A stretch of 64,000 nucleotides of DNA from positions 3,658,001-3,722,000 of the forward strand of contig NZ_CP010797.1 of NCBI RefSeq assembly GCF_000954115.1, given 5' to 3'. The notes beneath the pieces are model-generated. The model was not told the origin of the DNA and did not search any database. It worked only from the letters and a program-made list of their open reading frames with translations. Position numbers and translations under genes: made by a program. The DNA is from Rhodococcus sp. B7740 (GTDB lineage: Bacteria; Actinomycetota; Actinomycetes; Mycobacteriales; Mycobacteriaceae). Below, piece by piece: positions 60,541 through 64,000 of this stretch; the first letter of the stretch is position 1, and every line of letters begins with the position of its first letter.

Positions 60541-61806
60541 TCAGTCGAGGCGGGAGAGCACCACGCGCAGGCCGATGACACTGGCGATGGGGAACAGGGC
60601 CGCGACCAGCCACGGGATGGCTGCGCCCCAACCGGTGGCGGGGGATGCGTCGATCACCACGCCGAGTGCGGTCGATCCGATGAGCACTCCGATGCCCCCG
60701 AGCGAGGCCATGAAACCGTAGTACGAACCGAGTCGACGTTCGGCGGCCATGCGCGGCACCAGATCTCGCGCTTGGGGCATGGCGATCATCTGCCCCAGCG
60801 CGAGCAGCAGGACGAAGAGCGCAGCCGGGATCAGCCCGAGCAGGCCTTTCAACTCCAGAGGACTGAACACCGCCACGAGCGCGAACGATGCTGCCATGAC
60901 GGCGAATCCGATCGGCAGCGTGATTCGCGGTGATACCCCGGCGACGCGTCGGGTAATGGGCAGTTGTGCCGTCACCACGAGAACTGCCGAGATCGCGAAG
61001 AACCAGCCCAGCACCGTCTGCGAGCCCCAGGCGCGTTCGACCTCGAGTGGCAACAGCAGGTACAGCTGGTTGTAGGCGACCAACTGCGCGCTCATCGCCA
61101 CCGCGAACAGCACGAAGGTCCGGTTGCGTACCACGTCGGTCCAACCCGAGAGCCACGGGTCGTCGCGATGTTCGCCGCGCTCACGCGGCAGCCACCGCAT
61201 GTGAGCGGCGATGACCAGAACGAAGATGGCCGCAGCCACGAGGCACGCGATCCTGAAATCGACGAGCAACAGTACCGATCCGACGAGCGGGCCGGTGAAG
61301 GAGCCGATCTGGCTGCACACCGACATCAGCGCGAAGCTCTCGACGCGCGTGGCTCCGCCGTCGCGTTCGCTCTTGCCCGCTTCGATCGCCACTGCGGATT
61401 CGACTGCAGGGGAGAACAATGCGGCTGCGAATCCCACCAGCACCGTGGCGATAAGCACATCAGGCAGCGAATCGGCGAAGGCGAGACCGACGAATCCCAG
61501 CACCCGCAACACACACCCGACGAGTACGACCGGCTTGATTCCCCACCGATCGGCGAGGGTGCCACCGACGAAGAACAGTCCCTGTTGCGAGAAGGTCCTG
61601 ATCCCGAGGACCACACCGACGAGCGCGGCCCCGAGCCCGAGATCGGCCGTCAGATGCACCGACAGATACGGCAACACCATGAAAAAGCCGATGTTGAAGG
61701 TCATTTGAGTCAGGACGAGCAAACGGACGGTAGGCGTGGCTCGCCGCAGATCGACCAGAAACGACCACCGCCACCGCGTCGGAGATCCGTCGGTCCTCGT
61801 GCTCAC
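60541..61806 (-). CDS. MFS transporter
   Basis: Major facilitator of 421 residues with twelve helices. The loop 2-3 motif appears in GTLADRWGIKPVVLVGCVLRV. The N-terminus (STRTDGSPTRWRWSFLVDLRRATP) is cytoplasmic. GTG 61806 overlaps the TGA of the upstream fused permease (GTGA), so it belongs to that operon. An exporter coupled to an oligopeptide/nickel-type importer suggests secretion and re-uptake of the same kind of molecule. Substrate unknown. Confidence 0.88.
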   Translation of the reverse strand: MSTRTDGSPTRWRWSFLVDLRRATPTVRLLVLTQMTFNIGFFMVLPYLSVHLTADLGLGAALVGVVLGIRTFSQQGLFFVGGTLADRWGIKPVVLVGCVLRVLGFVGLAFADSLPDVLIATVLVGFAAALFSPAVESAVAIEAGKSERDGGATRVESFALMSVCSQIGSFTGPLVGSVLLLVDFRIACLVAAAIFVLVIAAHMRWLPRERGEHRDDPWLSGWTDVVRNRTFVLFAVAMSAQLVAYNQLYLLLPLEVERAWGSQTVLGWFFAISAVLVVTAQLPITRRVAGVSPRITLPIGFAVMAASFALVAVFSPLELKGLLGLIPAALFVLLLALGQMIAMPQARDLVPRMAAERRLGSYYGFMASLGGIGVLIGSTALGVVIDASPATGWGAAIPWLVAALFPIASVIGLRVVLSRLD

Positions 61807-63554
61807 GTACTGCGTCCTCCTGCGTCGACTTTCTCGATGACGCTACCGGTCTTGCGCACCCGCCCCGAGGTGGCACCAGCGAGCGAGACTGCGAGAACGG
61901 CGAGTGCGATCAAGGACGCGAGTGGAGCAGCAGTGACCCACGGTGCCCGCTCGACGGCGGCGACCCCGTCGGACAGTATCAATCCCCAATCCGCAGTGGG
62001 GGGTTGCGGACCGAGGCCGAGGAATCCGAGAGCGGCCAGAGCGAGGGCGACACCGGGGAGCCGAATCATGGCGTGTCGCAGCACTACCGGAACGACGCTG
62101 GGCACGATGGACCCGAACAGGATTCGCGCAGTGCCTGCCCCGAATGTCGGCAGGATGGAAATGTAGGGCCGAGCGCGGGTCTCCTCGACGAGAGCGGCTG
62201 TGTGCGCGGCGAGCGGAGCCCACGTGACGATGAGGACGGCAACGGCCGCTCCGCCTGCACTCGGACCCCAGATCGCTGCGATCAGTATGCCGGTGACGAC
62301 GGGTGGTGCCGCATTGGTGACCTCGACCAGCCCACGGGAGGCCCGCGGAATCAGTCCCATCAGCACGCCGACCACCAGCGCCGCGAGCGTCACGGCAAGC
62401 GAGAGACCGATGGAGCGCAGTGCGCCGTCGGCGACGCGGGCCAACAGATCTCGACCCGAGGCGTCAGTTCCGAACGGGTGGGCCGGCGACGGAGCCGCGA
62501 ACTTCTCCCGCGTCGTCGCCTGGCCGTCGCGCGGGAGCCCAGCGAGCACCATGACCAGCAGGACCGACGCCGCAGCGATCGGCACCAGCCACCGTCGCGG
62601 CGACGGGTGGAAGACGCCGGACGGGATGGGCATCGCCTTCTCGTGCAGTGCGCTACCGAGCAGCAACCGTCGGGCCAGTTCGGCGGAAATCCCCAGAACG
62701 GCACTGACGGCCAGCAGTAACAGGATGTCGATCTGCAGGGCGGGAAGATCCTGCGATTGTGCATCGCCGAGGGTGGTGCGACCCAATCCCGGTATGGCAA
62801 AGACTTTTTCGACGGCCACAGCCCCGCCGGTCATCGCGACCATGATCAGACCGATCTGCGATGCGAGGCCGGGAAGGGCACGTCGCAGAACCGCACCTGC
62901 GATCTGTGGCCGCGAGAAGCCTGCGACCGTCCACGTGATGACCCACCCCTCGGTGAAGGTGACGGCGATCGCGTCGGCGAGCAGTCGCCCGATCAGCCCG
63001 CCCGCAGGCAAACCGAGTGCGAGCCCGGGCAGCACCGCGTACTCGGGACCGTTCCAGCCGTAGGCCGGAAACGACAACCACACGGCACCGAGAACGACGA
63101 GTACCGACGCGAGCAGAAACTCCGGCATCGACGTGAGCGCGGCCGCGACGCCGCCCCCGGTCCGTCTCGGCGTACCGCGGAGCCCGGCCCGAACGCTGGG
63201 AACGACCACGAGGGCGGCGGCGGCGATCGCAACGACCATAGCGAAACCCATCAGTGTCAGCGACACCAGCAGCGCATCGAGGGCCCCGGGTAGCACCGGT
63301 TCACCTGTGTTCCAGGATGTTCCGGGATTGCCCGACGCGATGCCGGTGAGCCAGTCCCAGAACATCCGAAGCGGCCCGGCATCGAGGCCGAGGTCGCGGC
63401 GAATGGCTGCCAGGGCCTCGGGGGTTGCTTCCTGCTCGGCCGAGCGGGCCCGCAGAATGCTCAGTGCCGGATCGCGATCGGACAGCCACGGCAGCATTCC
63501 GACGAGGAGGACGACACCGGCGACGGCAACCAGCCGCGAGGCGGTTGTTCTCAC
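61803..63554 (-). CDS. Fused DppB-DppC type ABC permease
   Basis: Protein of 583 residues containing two ABC permease units normally encoded separately. The first half (about 1-305) is DppB-like: large periplasmic region with RRDLGLDAGPLRMFWDWLTG, then a membrane core ending in EKVFAIPGLGRTTL. The second half begins at about residue 315 with the DppC entry HPFGTDASGRDLLARVADGAL and continues to LAALGFLGLGPQPPTADWG. Both couple to ATPases not seen here. Starts at GTG 63554, three bases after the binding-protein stop. Confidence 0.85.
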   Translation of the reverse strand: MRTTASRLVAVAGVVLLVGMLPWLSDRDPALSILRARSAEQEATPEALAAIRRDLGLDAGPLRMFWDWLTGIASGNPGTSWNTGEPVLPGALDALLVSLTLMGFAMVVAIAAAALVVVPSVRAGLRGTPRRTGGGVAAALTSMPEFLLASVLVVLGAVWLSFPAYGWNGPEYAVLPGLALGLPAGGLIGRLLADAIAVTFTEGWVITWTVAGFSRPQIAGAVLRRALPGLASQIGLIMVAMTGGAVAVEKVFAIPGLGRTTLGDAQSQDLPALQIDILLLLAVSAVLGISAELARRLLLGSALHEKAMPIPSGVFHPSPRRWLVPIAAASVLLVMVLAGLPRDGQATTREKFAAPSPAHPFGTDASGRDLLARVADGALRSIGLSLAVTLAALVVGVLMGLIPRASRGLVEVTNAAPPVVTGILIAAIWGPSAGGAAVAVLIVTWAPLAAHTAALVEETRARPYISILPTFGAGTARILFGSIVPSVVPVVLRHAMIRLPGVALALAALGFLGLGPQPPTADWGLILSDGVAAVERAPWVTAAPLASLIALAVLAVSLAGATSGRVRKTGSVIEKVDAGGRST

Positions 63555-63557
63555 TGC

Positions 63558-64000
63558 TTACTCGAAGGCGGTCTGGTTGGTGATGAGCGTGCGTTCCCTC
63601 GGATCGCGGGCGACGCCGGTGATGCCTTCGGATTCGCCCTGGATGACGCGTTCGTGCAGCATCGGCACGGCCGCATCCTTCTCCAGGATCAGCTTCTCGG
63701 CGTCCAGGATCGCGGCGCGGCGGTCGTCTCCGGGTTCGGTGGCCGAGGCGTCTGCCAACGCCGCGTCGACCTGAGGGTCGCAGAACTGGGAGATGTTGAA
63801 CGATCCCTCGCAAGCGAAGTCGGAGAACATGTATGCCACGGGGTCACCGGAATCGAGCACGGTGGCGCGGGAGAGGATGAAGGCATCGAATGCGCCACTG
63901 AGCGCGTCGGTTTCGATGAACTGGTATTCGCGCACCACCTGCTCGACGACGAAGCCCTTCGCCTCGAGTTCCTGCTGCAGCAGCACGGCGACCTCGGGAA
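63558..64000 (-). CDS. ABC transporter substrate-binding protein, family 5 (C-terminal part)
   Basis: C-terminal 147 residues of a peptide/nickel-type binding protein; the start lies beyond the window. Seen are LLQQELEAKGFVVEQVVREYQF, the FDAFILSRATVL segment, GSFNISQFCDPQVDAAL and the end with EKLILEKDAAVPMLHERVIQG. This pattern is typical of SBP_bac_5. It belongs to the operon with the fused permease and the MFS gene. Confidence 0.85.
   Translation of the reverse strand, partial: PEVAVLLQQELEAKGFVVEQVVREYQFIETDALSGAFDAFILSRATVLDSGDPVAYMFSDFACEGSFNISQFCDPQVDAALADASATEPGDDRRAAILDAEKLILEKDAAVPMLHERVIQGESEGITGVARDPRERTLITNQTAFE

Noticed and set aside
1..64000. tRNA, rRNA, CRISPR arrays, prophage or insertion sequences
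   Set aside because: I found no transposase or integrase frames, no regular spacer-repeat arrays and no cloverleaf candidates on reading; absence was judged by eye, not by a program.

Overview
The window is high-GC actinobacterial chromosome, most likely Rhodococcus or a close relative in the Mycobacteriales. The clearest markers are rpsF-ssb-rpsR-rplI followed by dnaB, a ponA-type class A penicillin-binding protein next to a GT87 mannosyltransferase-like gene and a DUF5318 gene, and a PadR regulator overlapping the inositol-phosphate synthase gene ino1. Recalled from memory, M. tuberculosis carries the same block in the same neighbourhood (ino1, PadR, DUF5318, ponA1, GT87, rpsF, ssb, rpsR, rplI, dnaB). 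PPE-like and EspG-like genes, many GTG starts and many apparently leaderless promoters fit the same group. I see no rRNA, tRNA, CRISPR array, insertion sequence or prophage.

Layout. 1-10 kb: the end of an ABC exporter operon, an SDR, a Na+/H+ antiporter, then a divergent stress locus with two pirins, two VOC proteins, two MarR regulators and an alpha/beta hydrolase with visible operator palindromes. 10-26 kb: metabolic and accessory genes. These include DUF808, an old-yellow-enzyme gene that is frameshifted near its 3' end, a membrane protein plus XRE pair, alanine aminotransferase, an EamA exporter head-to-head with a MocR regulator, a split transketolase, an orphan Imm-5-like gene, and a DUF1490 plus CtpC-type metal ATPase pair. 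25-31.3 kb: dnaB, an upstream cluster of DnaA-box-like sites, a SulP-carbonic anhydrase fusion, and rplI-rpsR-ssb-rpsF.

31.4-47.8 kb is the most distinctive part. Two oppositely oriented GT87 paralogues enclose about 13 kb: a LuxR-type response regulator with a small partner, a second LuxR HTH protein, a DUF475 membrane protein, TerD, a coiled-coil protein, an HpcH-like lyase, a PRTase-TRSP-StiP fusion, a HAD phosphatase, a PPE/EspG pair, a DUF2975/XRE pair and a double TerD protein. This is a Ter-type stress module lying where the conserved ponA-GT87-rpsF order would otherwise be nearly continuous.

47.8-64 kb: ponA, DUF5318, PadR-ino1, a LysR gene, a sugar ABC importer operon without an ATPase gene but with a 57-residue membrane protein translationally coupled at its end, a DUF2786 protein, and an MFS exporter coupled to a fused DppB-DppC permease and a substrate-binding protein cut by the window edge.

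Genes are tightly packed. Four-base start/stop overlaps (GTGA or ATGA) occur at many operon junctions, convergent genes often touch or overlap, and at least eleven genes have a TANNNT hexamer 5-7 bases before the start codon, which points to leaderless mRNAs.
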